Source: Paenibacillus selenitireducens (GTDB lineage: Bacteria > Bacillota > Bacilli > Paenibacillales > Paenibacillaceae). Taken from it: 64,000 bases of DNA. The DNA is taken from NCBI RefSeq assembly GCF_002021565.1, contig NZ_MSZX01000002.1:428554-492553 (forward strand). The letters are read 5' to 3'. Within the stretch, counting starts at the first letter, position 1. Every line of letters begins with the position of its first letter. Positions 28,630 through 36,594 of the stretch are shown here, in pieces. Below the pieces are notes generated by a model. The model had not been told where the DNA came from. It worked only from the letters and a program-made list of their open reading frames with translations, and searched no databases. Made by a program: the position numbers and the translations under genes.

Positions 28630-29295
28630 ATGGGAACGACTAAACAACATCTTGTGACAATCAAAGGAATAAAAGACGGCCTTGTGTTCCTGCTGGATGA
28701 CCAATGTGAATTCACAGCGTTAATACAGGACTTGCAATATAAATTGGAGCACACGCACCAGAATATTTTGACTGGACCGATCATGCATGTTGACATTAAG
28801 CTTGGAGCTAGATCGGCGTCGGATGAGCAGAAGGAAGAAATTCTTCAGATTCTGAAGCAAAAAGGTAATTTATTGATCCGTTCGATTGAATCGGATGAGC
28901 CGGAAGCGGACACTTCCAATGAGAATGAAATGAAGATTATGACCGGGGTGGTGCGTTCTGGACAAGTACTGCACCATGTCGGAAATCTTCTGTTTCTAGG
29001 GGATGTTAATCCGGGGGGAATCATCCATTGCACGGGGGATATTTATATTATGGGATCGTTGCGTGGCATGGCTCACGCTGGTTTTGAAGGAAACGAAAAC
29101 GCCATTATCTCTGCTTCTTATTTCTCGCCTACACAGTTACGAATTGCTGATGTTATCAGCCGCCCGCCGGATGAATGGGAGATTAAAGAGTCGAATATGG
29201 AATTTGCCTATCTTCAAGAAGGTCAAATGCAGATCGATAAGATTTCGAATATATCGCGTTTTCGTAAAGATACCCATATTTACAAAGGAGTGTAG
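28630..29295 (+). CDS. minC: Septum site-determining protein MinC
   Basis: 221 residues. The C-terminal beta-helix domain (about 100-210) has VVRSGQVLHH, the region that contacts MinD; the N-terminal domain inhibits FtsZ assembly. An AGGAGGGA site precedes the ATG. It is followed by minD 5 bp later. MinE is absent, as usual in Bacillota. Confidence 0.93.
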   Translation: MGTTKQHLVTIKGIKDGLVFLLDDQCEFTALIQDLQYKLEHTHQNILTGPIMHVDIKLGARSASDEQKEEILQILKQKGNLLIRSIESDEPEADTSNENEMKIMTGVVRSGQVLHHVGNLLFLGDVNPGGIIHCTGDIYIMGSLRGMAHAGFEGNENAIISASYFSPTQLRIADVISRPPDEWEIKESNMEFAYLQEGQMQIDKISNISRFRKDTHIYKGV

Positions 29296-29300
29296 TCCGC

Positions 29301-30095
29301 ATGGGAGAGGCAATCGTCATTACATCAGGGAAAGGCGGAGTTGGAAAAACAACAACTTCTGCAAATTTAGGAACTGCTCTCGCGTTACTTGGTCGTAAAG
29401 TGTGCATGGTCGATACGGATATCGGTCTTCGTAACCTTGATGTTGTTATGGGACTTGAGAACCGCATTATTTATGATTTATGCGATGTGGCCGATGGCCG
29501 TTGCAGATTGAATCAAGCCTTGGTGAAAGATAAGCGATTCGAAGAGTTATACATGCTGCCAGCGGCACAAACAAAGGATAAAAATGCGATTTCGCCAGAG
29601 CAGGTAAAAGATATTATTCTTGAGTTAAAGAAAGAATTTGAATATGTCATTATCGATTGCCCCGCTGGAATCGAGCAAGGATTCAAGAATGCCATTGCTG
29701 GAGCAGATCGGGCGATTGTGGTAACAACGCCTGAGAATGCAGCGGTTCGTGATGCCGATCGCATTATCGGGCTGCTGGGTAGTTCTCATATCGAATCTCC
29801 GCGACTTGTCATTAATCGGATTCGTCCGAACATGGTCAAGTCTGGAGAAATGTTGGATATCGATGAGATCATTCAAGTTCTAGCGATTGATCTGATTGGC
29901 ATCGTGCCAGACGATGAGCATGTTATTAAGGCAGCCAATAGTGGTGAGCCTACGGTCATGAATCCAGATTCCAAAGCAGCAATTGCGTACCGCAATATTG
30001 CTCGTCGTATTCTGGGGGATACCGTACCACTCATGTTGATGGATCAGAAGCCAGGGATGTTTAAACGAGTGAAGAAGTTTCTTGGAATGGGCTGA
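29301..30095 (+). CDS. minD: Septum site-determining ATPase MinD
   Basis: 264 residues with the deviant Walker A motif SGKGGVGKTTTS and signature DTDIGLRNLD. The C-terminus, GMFKRVKKFLGMG, is the amphipathic helix that attaches the ATP-bound form to the membrane, where it recruits MinC. Confidence 0.97.
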   Translation: MGEAIVITSGKGGVGKTTTSANLGTALALLGRKVCMVDTDIGLRNLDVVMGLENRIIYDLCDVADGRCRLNQALVKDKRFEELYMLPAAQTKDKNAISPEQVKDIILELKKEFEYVIIDCPAGIEQGFKNAIAGADRAIVVTTPENAAVRDADRIIGLLGSSHIESPRLVINRIRPNMVKSGEMLDIDEIIQVLAIDLIGIVPDDEHVIKAANSGEPTVMNPDSKAAIAYRNIARRILGDTVPLMLMDQKPGMFKRVKKFLGMG

Positions 30096-30100
30096 TGTAG

Positions 30101-31249
30101 TTGCTTAACAAATTTAAAAAAATAGACTGGCCGATTGTCATCATCTTGATCATCTTTATGTTCATCAGTATCTTCGTCATTAAGAGTGCGACATTTAGCG
30201 ATCCGAAGTTCGAAGGTTCTCATTTGAAGATGATGTACTTCTATGTAGGCGGATTTGTCGTTATGTTGGGGATCTCGCTGATTGACTATCGACTTCTCTT
30301 AAGATTTTGGATCTATTTCTATGGATTAGGTATTGGCTTACTTGTCGCGGTGTTCTTCCTGGGCGCGAAGATCAATGGTGCAGTTGGGTGGTTCAAGCTT
30401 CCGGGCGGGCTCCAATTCCAACCGGCAGAGTTCATGAAGCTCGCGATTATTATTATGGTGGCTTATCTCATGGGCAGAAGAGGCGGAGATCCACTAAGGT
30501 TCCGCAGAGACGTACTACCGATCGGTTTGCTTACGTTTATTCCTTTTCTACTGGTTGGTGTGCAGCCCGATTTGGGGAATGCGATCATTTACGTCGTCAT
30601 TTTGCTTGGGATGTACTGGATTGGTAATGTAAAGTTTACGCATGTGTTCATTGGTTTATCGAGTGTACTTGCGGCCGTATTTTTATTTGTCTTCTTGTTC
30701 AATACCTTTAATCAAGATATTAAGGTGTATATGGAGGAGCAGAAGATAGGTCACTGGTACCAACGGATTAACACGTTTATGAATCCGGATTCCGCGACAG
30801 AAGACGAGAAGCATCAATCGAAGAATGCGATGATTGCGATCGGTTCTGGGGGACTATCCGGTGAAGGATACATGCAATCCGAGTCCGTGCAGAAGAAGTT
30901 CATCCCTTATCCTTACTCGGACTCCATCTTTGTCGTCATTGGCGAAGAATTTGGCTTTCAGGGAGCTTCTGTATTACTGTTGCTGTATTTCCTATTAATC
31001 TACAGGATGATCGTTATCGCCTTTCAGTGTTATGATCAGCGGGGATCCTATATCATTATTGGTGTTGTATCCATGTTCGTTTTCCAAATTTTTGAGAACA
31101 TTGGGATGATGATTGGCATTATGCCGATCACAGGGATCACATTGCCCTTCATCAGTTATGGCGGAACTTCGTTGATACTTAATATGTTGTCCATCGGGAT
31201 CGTTCTGAGTGTAAAGGTATATCAAGAAAAATATGAGCTTGAAGATTGA
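30101..31249 (+). CDS. rodA: SEDS-family glycosyltransferase RodA
   Basis: 382 residues and about ten membrane helices, from the SEDS family of peptidoglycan polymerases, with the C-terminal signatures GIMPITGITLPFISYGGTS and IGEEFGFQGA. Its location after mreBCD-minCD favours RodA (elongation) over FtsW or SpoVE. The start is TTG 30101, 5 bp after minD, with no strong site; translation probably depends on minD. B. subtilis has no SEDS gene at this place. Confidence 0.9.
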   Translation: MLNKFKKIDWPIVIILIIFMFISIFVIKSATFSDPKFEGSHLKMMYFYVGGFVVMLGISLIDYRLLLRFWIYFYGLGIGLLVAVFFLGAKINGAVGWFKLPGGLQFQPAEFMKLAIIIMVAYLMGRRGGDPLRFRRDVLPIGLLTFIPFLLVGVQPDLGNAIIYVVILLGMYWIGNVKFTHVFIGLSSVLAAVFLFVFLFNTFNQDIKVYMEEQKIGHWYQRINTFMNPDSATEDEKHQSKNAMIAIGSGGLSGEGYMQSESVQKKFIPYPYSDSIFVVIGEEFGFQGASVLLLLYFLLIYRMIVIAFQCYDQRGSYIIIGVVSMFVFQIFENIGMMIGIMPITGITLPFISYGGTSLILNMLSIGIVLSVKVYQEKYELED

Positions 31250-31276
31250 GCCAACGCTTAAGCGTTGGCTTTTTTT
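31249..31276 (+). terminator. Terminator of the mre-min-rodA unit
   Basis: A perfect palindrome (31249-31270; each arm AGCCAACGCTT) followed by seven T residues. Confidence 0.95.
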
Positions 31277-31282
31277 GTCTGA

Positions 31283-31348
31283 TTTCCGGGGCCCCCGCAA
31301 AGTACCTGAATCAGCTTCGAAGCCAAGTCCTCACTTTGTGGGGTTATT
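31283..31348 (+). repeat. Intergenic 66-bp repeat, copy B
   Basis: Second copy of the element described at 2412; core 31294-31343. It differs from copy A inside the core by one base: CCTCACTTTGTGGGG in place of CCCCAC, which weakens the last hairpin. It lies between the rodA terminator and spoIVFA. Confidence 0.9.
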
Positions 31349-31365
31349 TTGTGCGTTGCTTGTAC

Positions 31366-31392
31366 ATAATCATGCGGGGCTTGTCATAGTTA
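31366..31392 (+). promoter_or_regulatory. Possible sigma-E promoter of spoIVFA
   Basis: ATAATC (31366-31371) and CATAGTTA (31385-31392) with a 13-bp spacer resemble a mother-cell sigma-E promoter. The spoIVF operon is sigma-E dependent in B. subtilis. The match is partial. Confidence 0.35.
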
Positions 31393-31429
31393 TGGTACAA
31401 AGAGTGCAACGATTAAAGGGGGAAGACCC

Positions 31430-32353
31430 ATGCAAATTAAAGATAATGTACGTAAGCGGAGACAAGCCCGAATGAGAGAGCTGATAGAAGAGCATTCATC
31501 GGTAGAAAGGCAAGAATCTCCTATAGAATCGAGTGATTTTAGTCCGATCGTCGTGGCACCTATCCATCAAGAGCTCATACGTCCGGTTCCTATGACCAGC
31601 TCACTCATTCCTTCAGGAGCCGAAGAAGATCCGGAGCTTGCTTGGAAAGAGCAGCAGCGCATCTGGCGTACACAGCTTGCAAGTGATCCGCCGAAGTCAT
31701 CGGAATCAGATATGCCGAATTGGCCGTCATCAGGGTCATGGGTTCAATCTCTAAAGGTAAAAGTGCTGGTATCAGCCCTGCTATTTGGAGCTGTGTGGGG
31801 GATCTTCCAGGTCAGCACACCATGGACGGAAAAAGCAAGAGGATTTATTGCCCAAGCGCTTAGCGAAGAAATGAATTTCGGGGCCGTAGCGGTGTGGTAC
31901 GAGGAGACATTTCATGGAGCACCGTCGTTCATTCCGATCTTCGGCAATTCCGATGCGTCTGCCACCAAAGTGAACACCTCTAATATATTGTATGTTCCTG
32001 TGAATGGCACAATAGTTGCCCCCTTTACGGAAGACAGCAAAGGAGTTCGCATTGCTGCGAAGACGGAAGCGGGGACCCAAGTGGTCATCAAGTCGATGGA
32101 AGCCGGTCAGATTAAGGAAGTAAGTCAGACATCGAAGGAAGGTATATCAGTCACCATTCAGCATGCGAATCAGACGGTATCTGTCTATTCAGGACTCGAA
32201 GAAGTTATGGTCAAACAAAATGATTGGGTACAGGGTGGCCAACAAGTAGGCGTATTATCTGCTACAGCTGATGAGCCGACAAGCCAACTCTATTTTGCAA
32301 TAAAGAAAGGAAATCAGTATATCGATCCGACGGAAGTGATTTCATTTGATTAA
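31430..32353 (+). CDS. spoIVFA: Stage IV sporulation protein FA
   Basis: 307 residues: a cytoplasmic N-terminus, one transmembrane helix (about 108-128) and a C-terminal degenerate M23/LytM domain (about 188-305, LYVPVNGTIVAPF). SpoIVFA anchors and inhibits the SpoIVFB protease, with BofA, in the outer forespore membrane; cleavage by SpoIVB relieves the block. AAAGGGGG precedes the ATG. It overlaps spoIVFB by 8 bp. Confidence 0.9.
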   Translation: MQIKDNVRKRRQARMRELIEEHSSVERQESPIESSDFSPIVVAPIHQELIRPVPMTSSLIPSGAEEDPELAWKEQQRIWRTQLASDPPKSSESDMPNWPSSGSWVQSLKVKVLVSALLFGAVWGIFQVSTPWTEKARGFIAQALSEEMNFGAVAVWYEETFHGAPSFIPIFGNSDASATKVNTSNILYVPVNGTIVAPFTEDSKGVRIAAKTEAGTQVVIKSMEAGQIKEVSQTSKEGISVTIQHANQTVSVYSGLEEVMVKQNDWVQGGQQVGVLSATADEPTSQLYFAIKKGNQYIDPTEVISFD

Positions 32354-33200
32354 ATGGGGCGGGACCACATTTTCTTTACATCCGCTTTTTATTATGGTCA
32401 TGCTTGCGTCATTATTGACAGGGCACTTCCTAGAAATGATCACCCTATTCGGTATCGTCCTGATCCATGAGCTCGGACACGCTGCGGCGGCAGCATATTT
32501 TGGATGGAAGGTACAAGAGATCAAACTCCTTCCCTTTGGAGGCGTAGCCGTTACAGATGAGAGCGGTGCAGCACCTGTGCATGAAGAGCTGTTGGTTGCG
32601 ATCGCGGGCCCATTGCAGAATGTCATCATGATGGCCGCCGCTTATGGTGCTCATCAGGTAGGCTGGTGGAATTCAGAATGGACGAATTATTTCATTCAGG
32701 CGAACCTCATGATCGCTTTGTTTAATATGATGCCTGTATTGCCGCTGGATGGCGGACGAATTGTTCAAGCTCTCTGCAGCCTGTTTATCCCATACCATCG
32801 TACGCTGATATGGTGTGGGCGCATCAGTATTGCTTTTAGCTGTGCGATGGTGGTCTACGCTGTCATACCGCTCTATTGGCAACAACAAATCCAGTTGAAT
32901 TTACTTGTGATCGGATTATTTCTGGTATACGCGAATTGGACGGACTATCGGAATGTTCCGTACCGTTTTGTCCGATTCATGACGCATCGGGAGCGGTTCT
33001 CATTAAGCCGCATGCAGCAAGGTTCGTTAGCTTTTCCGATAATTGTTGGCTCAGAGCAACCTTTAGGAGGGGTTGTACGTCTATTTATGAAGAGCAAGTA
33101 TCATCTAATTTACGTGTTGAATGACCGCGGTAAAATTGTCGCCGTCCTGCCTGAACAGCGGTTGGTTGATTCTTATTTTGCGAATTTCATGGTAAAATAG
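32346..33200 (+). CDS. spoIVFB: Intramembrane metalloprotease SpoIVFB (pro-sigma-K processing)
   Basis: 284 residues of the site-2 protease family. The zinc motif is HELGH at 41-45 and the third ligand is Asp135 in PLDGGR. It cleaves pro-sigma-K in the mother cell after forespore signalling. The start is TTG 32346 inside the spoIVFA end, so translation is coupled. The C-terminal 80 residues form the cytoplasmic domain. Confidence 0.94.
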   Translation: MIKWGGTTFSLHPLFIMVMLASLLTGHFLEMITLFGIVLIHELGHAAAAAYFGWKVQEIKLLPFGGVAVTDESGAAPVHEELLVAIAGPLQNVIMMAAAYGAHQVGWWNSEWTNYFIQANLMIALFNMMPVLPLDGGRIVQALCSLFIPYHRTLIWCGRISIAFSCAMVVYAVIPLYWQQQIQLNLLVIGLFLVYANWTDYRNVPYRFVRFMTHRERFSLSRMQQGSLAFPIIVGSEQPLGGVVRLFMKSKYHLIYVLNDRGKIVAVLPEQRLVDSYFANFMVK

Positions 33201-33231
33201 ATTAAAAAGCGCTATGGACAGGGGTGATCCC

Positions 33232-34470
33232 ATGAAGAAGATCATTGTTCATTGCGAACAAGAGATCACACAAATGGCGTTGGTGGAGCAAGATCAGCTC
33301 GTTGAATTTACAAGTGAGAATTCGCAAGGCAGACAGCTAGTTGGTAATTTGTACAAGGGTCGGGTCGTCAACGTCCTTCCTGGGATGCAAGCGGCTTTCG
33401 TAGATATCGGGTTAAAAAAGAATGCATTTCTATACGTTGACGATGTGCTGCACCCGCATTTGGAGAAACAGCCCAAGATTAAACCTTCCATTTCAGAACT
33501 GCTGCAAGTAGGACAAGAAATTGTCGTGCAAGTGATGAAGGAGCCTCTAGGCGGTAAAGGTGCTCGTGTTACGACGCACTATTCCTTGCCAGGGCGGTGG
33601 CTCGTGTATATGCCTCATGCCGATTATATTGGTGTTTCGAAAAAAATTGAATTGGAAGCAGAACGTCTTCGATTGAAACACATCGGTGATCATGCACGTC
33701 TGTCGGGCGAAGGCATAATTCTACGGACGGTGGCTGAAGGGGAGAGCAAAGAAGCGATTCAATCCGATCTTCAACTTCTGCGTGCTTTATGGATTCAAAT
33801 TGAACAACGCGCAGCTGTATCGACAGCTCCAGTACAACTCCATCAAGATTTGAATATTATCGAACGGCTGGTTCGTGATATGTTCACCTCGCATACCGAA
33901 CGGGTCATTATTGATGATCCAGTTCAAGGAGAGCAAGTGGCATCATTTCTAACCCAAGTTTCGCCAGAATGGTCGAGTCGAGTTCAGATTTATAAGGGCA
34001 ATGAACCTATTTTCCAGCATTATCGTATCAAAGAGGAGCTAGACCGTGCCTATCAACACAAGATTTGGCTTGAGAATGGAGGCTACCTGGTCTTCGATCA
34101 CACAGAAGCCTTGACCGTGATTGATGTGAATACGGGGAAATTCATAGGCTCGAATACATTGGAAGAGACGGTATACGAGACGAATATCCAGGCCGCCAAA
34201 GAAATTGCCCGGTTGCTTCGACTTCGTGATATCGGCGGTATTATAATTATTGATTTTATCGATATGAATGTGGAACGGCATCGCCAAGATATTCTGGACA
34301 TGCTGGAACAATGGATGAAAAATGACCGAACAAAGCATCTGATCCTGGGGTGGACCAAGTTAGGTCTATTAGAAATGACGCGTAAGAAAGTTCGTGACCA
34401 TGCGCTGAATTCGTTCCTTGAACCATGCAACACATGCAAAGGTACGGGTACGGTATTTACGAAACGATAA
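33232..34470 (+). CDS. rng: Ribonuclease G/E family endoribonuclease
   Basis: 412 residues: an N-terminal S1 domain (about 35-110), then the catalytic DNase-I-like domain. The metal-binding aspartates are Asp298 (VIDVNTG) and Asp341 (IIIDFIDM), 43 residues apart as in E. coli RNase E. The zinc-link is CNTCKGTG at the C-terminus. ATG 33232 follows AGGGGTG. It cleaves single-stranded AU-rich RNA and may act in rRNA and mRNA processing. B. subtilis has no such enzyme, so its presence beside rplU marks a different lineage. Confidence 0.93.
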   Translation: MKKIIVHCEQEITQMALVEQDQLVEFTSENSQGRQLVGNLYKGRVVNVLPGMQAAFVDIGLKKNAFLYVDDVLHPHLEKQPKIKPSISELLQVGQEIVVQVMKEPLGGKGARVTTHYSLPGRWLVYMPHADYIGVSKKIELEAERLRLKHIGDHARLSGEGIILRTVAEGESKEAIQSDLQLLRALWIQIEQRAAVSTAPVQLHQDLNIIERLVRDMFTSHTERVIIDDPVQGEQVASFLTQVSPEWSSRVQIYKGNEPIFQHYRIKEELDRAYQHKIWLENGGYLVFDHTEALTVIDVNTGKFIGSNTLEETVYETNIQAAKEIARLLRLRDIGGIIIIDFIDMNVERHRQDILDMLEQWMKNDRTKHLILGWTKLGLLEMTRKKVRDHALNSFLEPCNTCKGTGTVFTKR

Positions 34471-34497
34471 AATATACATGTATTTGTAGAACGATCG

Positions 34498-34526
34498 TTG
34501 ATTTATGTAGGTAAATGTGTTAATAT
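34498..34526 (+). promoter_or_regulatory. Sigma-A promoter for rplU-prp-rpmA
   Basis: TTGATT (34498-34503), 17 bp, TAATAT (34521-34526). Confidence 0.75.
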
Positions 34527-34532
34527 GCTTGA

Positions 34533-34665
34533 GTATGTGTTTCGTATTTATTGCGACACATGCTGTAACCGCACTGATCGGGTATGAAGAACGAACCATG
34601 TTTCGTTAAGAGACATGTGAAGTCACCTAATTCGGGCGAGTCTGAGACATGAGGAGGTGCAACAA
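34533..34665 (+). ncRNA. L21 leader (rplU autoregulatory leader)
   Basis: A 130-nt leader with structure. CATGTTTC (34597-34604) can pair with either of two direct repeats GAGACATG, at 34610-34617 or 34644-34651. The second repeat runs straight into the GAGGAGG ribosome binding site, so the two pairings are mutually exclusive and would expose or hide it. L21 leaders are known in Bacillota; I did not check the match to the family model. Confidence 0.65.
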
Positions 34666-34977
34666 ATGTACGCAATTATCGAAACAGGTGGTAAACAATA
34701 CAAAGTGCAAGAAGGCGACGTATTGTTCATTGAGAAATTGAATGCCGGTGAAGGTGAGAACGTAACTTTTGATCGCGTATTGGCAGTATCTAAAGGTGAG
34801 GGCTTGGTAACAGGAACTCCTGTAGTTGCTGGTGCGTCTGTTTCTGCGAAAGTAGAAGCTCACGTAAAAGGTCAAAAAATTACAGTCTACAAATACAAGG
34901 CTAAAAAGAACTACCACAAAAAACAAGGTCATCGTCAACCTTACACAAAAGTAACAATCGGAAAAATCCAAGCATAA
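34666..34977 (+). CDS. rplU: 50S ribosomal protein L21
   Basis: 103 residues, starting [18 protein letters not shown], the L21 signature. ATG 34666 sits 8 bases after GAGGAGG. It binds 23S rRNA domain I. First of rplU-prp-rpmA. Confidence 0.98.
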   Translation: MYAIIETGGKQYKVQEGDVLFIEKLNAGEGENVTFDRVLAVSKGEGLVTGTPVVAGASVSAKVEAHVKGQKITVYKYKAKKNYHKKQGHRQPYTKVTIGKIQA

Positions 34978-34988
34978 GAAGGTGCGGT

Positions 34989-35318
34989 ATGATACGCGTC
35001 AAGATTATGCGCAACCCGAGTGACCGTTCAATAGAGAGCTTCTCGATTGATGGACACGCGAACTATGCGAAACACGGTGAAGATATTGTCTGTGCAGGCG
35101 TATCCGCTGTGACCGTAGGGACGGTAAATTCGATTGAAGCTTTAACAGGTGTTGTGCTCGATAGCAAGATGAAGAATGGATTTTTGAGCGGAAGGTTAAC
35201 TTCTGTGAAATCTCCTGATACATTTGCTCAAGTACAATTACTGCTGGAATCGATGATTGTCATGTTACAAACAATCGCAGAGTCATACGGAACGTATATA
35301 GAAATACACGACAAATAA
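34989..35318 (+). CDS. prp: Ribosomal-processing cysteine protease Prp (YsxB)
   Basis: 109 residues. The His-Cys dyad is His23 (DGHANYAKHG) and Cys35 (DIVCAGVSA). Prp removes the N-terminal extension of ribosomal protein L27 in Bacillota. The gene for L27, encoding an extended protein with the expected cut site, lies 21 bp downstream, which supports the assignment. Confidence 0.93.
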   Translation: MIRVKIMRNPSDRSIESFSIDGHANYAKHGEDIVCAGVSAVTVGTVNSIEALTGVVLDSKMKNGFLSGRLTSVKSPDTFAQVQLLLESMIVMLQTIAESYGTYIEIHDK

Positions 35319-35339
35319 TTAAAGAAGGAGGTAGACAAC

Positions 35340-35651
35340 ATGTTAAAGTTGAATCTTCAATTATTCGCATCGAAAAAAGGTGTAGGTTCCACAAAGAACG
35401 GACGTGACAGTGAGTCCAAACGTCTTGGTACAAAACGTGCTGACGGTCAATTCGTTACTGGAGGAAGCATTTTGGTTCGCCAACGCGGAACAAAAATTCA
35501 CCCAGGTAACAACGTTGGAATTGGTAAAGACGATACTCTTTTCGCGAAAGTGGAAGGTGTTGTTAAATTCGAACGTTGGGGTCGCGATCGCAAAAAAGTG
35601 AGCGTCTACCCAGTTGATGCAGCTCCAGTAGCAGCAGCACTCGAAGTTTAA
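35340..35651 (+). CDS. rpmA: 50S ribosomal protein L27, extended precursor
   Basis: 103 residues. The N-terminus [17 protein letters not shown] has the nine-residue extension typical of Bacillota, with Prp cleavage expected between Phe9 and Ala10. The mature N-terminus reaches the peptidyl transferase centre. A strong AAGGAGG site precedes it. Confidence 0.98.
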   Translation: MLKLNLQLFASKKGVGSTKNGRDSESKRLGTKRADGQFVTGGSILVRQRGTKIHPGNNVGIGKDDTLFAKVEGVVKFERWGRDRKKVSVYPVDAAPVAAALEV

Positions 35652-35662
35652 TTCGGTATAAG

Positions 35663-35692
35663 AGCCCTCGGCGCAAGCCGGGGGCTTTTTTA
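35663..35692 (+). terminator. Terminator after rpmA
   Basis: AGCCCTCGGC / GCCGGGGGCT with a GCAA loop and T run. Confidence 0.9.
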
Positions 35693-35710
35693 ATCTATTA
35701 GAATTTATAA

Positions 35711-35776
35711 TTTCCAGGGCCCCCCGCAAAGTACCTGAATCAGCTTCGAAGTCAAGTCCCCACTTTGTGGGGTTTT
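35711..35776 (+). repeat. Intergenic 66-bp repeat, copy C
   Basis: Third copy of the element described at 2412; core 35723-35772. It differs from copy A in the core by one base (GAAGTC for GAAGCC) and keeps the CCCCAC-TTT-GTGGGG hairpin, followed by TTTT. It lies between the rpmA terminator and spo0B. Just downstream, CATGCTAT/ATAGTATG (35792-35813) form another hairpin. Confidence 0.9.
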
Positions 35777-35838
35777 CTTAGGTTCGTTGAACATGCTATA
35801 CTTGGATAGTATGTCGCTTTCTAATTTGTGGAAGAGGA

Positions 35839-36582
35839 ATGTGGGAGACGGTGAAATATGGGAGAACGCTGCGAATAGCGGCGATGAGTTCTTTGGTTAT
35901 TCCTTTGCTGATCGTAATCTTATTCCAGCAGATTTGGGCTTGGATGATCGCGTTATTGGTACTTTGGATCATCGCTGTAGGCTGTGTAACAGAATGGAGT
36001 ATTCGTACTAGTCGGACCGCTATTCTACAGACCGAACAATTAAAGGCTATTCGTATACTGAACCACCATCGTCATGATTGGATGAATGATCTGCAGATTA
36101 TTTCGGGTTATATTCAATTGAAGAAGCATGATAAATTAGTGAATAGTGTGGAAAGAATAAGAGATCGCATGTTTGCGGAGAGTAAAATTGCGAAGCTCGG
36201 CATCCCCTCATTAGTGATGTTCTTCCAATCCTTTCGTACCGTTTGTAATGAAATTCAATTAGATATCAACATTGTGGACGAGCTGAATTTAGCAGAGCTT
36301 CCTCTAGCCATTCCGCTTGAGACACTTTCCGCGCAGGTGCAGGATATGGTCTGGACGTATGTCGAACATGCAGAGCAAGGATTAGGGGAACCACAAGTTT
36401 TATATATTGCATTTGAGAATTACCAACAAGAGCTGTGCGTTCGCTTCCATTACGAAGGGGAGATTCGATCGGACAGTGATTGGAGCAGCAAGGTGAAATC
36501 GGCTTTACAGGGCCAGTTCGTACGAGTGGAACAGGAGCAGGTTCCTGGATCACTTCACATGTATGTGTCTTGTACAGCCTAA
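35839..36582 (+). CDS. spo0B: Sporulation phosphotransferase Spo0B with membrane-spanning N-terminus
   Basis: 247 residues. The phosphorylated histidine is His79 in HHRHDWMNDLQ, as in the B. subtilis phosphorelay, where Spo0B passes phosphate from Spo0F to Spo0A. Residues 13-50 are two hydrophobic segments; the B. subtilis protein is shorter (about 190) and soluble. The start is uncertain: ATG 35839 is close to GAAGAGGA, and GTG 35851 is an alternative after GGGAG. The spo0B-obg order is conserved. Confidence 0.9.
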   Translation: MWETVKYGRTLRIAAMSSLVIPLLIVILFQQIWAWMIALLVLWIIAVGCVTEWSIRTSRTAILQTEQLKAIRILNHHRHDWMNDLQIISGYIQLKKHDKLVNSVERIRDRMFAESKIAKLGIPSLVMFFQSFRTVCNEIQLDINIVDELNLAELPLAIPLETLSAQVQDMVWTYVEHAEQGLGEPQVLYIAFENYQQELCVRFHYEGEIRSDSDWSSKVKSALQGQFVRVEQEQVPGSLHMYVSCTA

Positions 36583-36594
36583 CGAGGTGAAACG

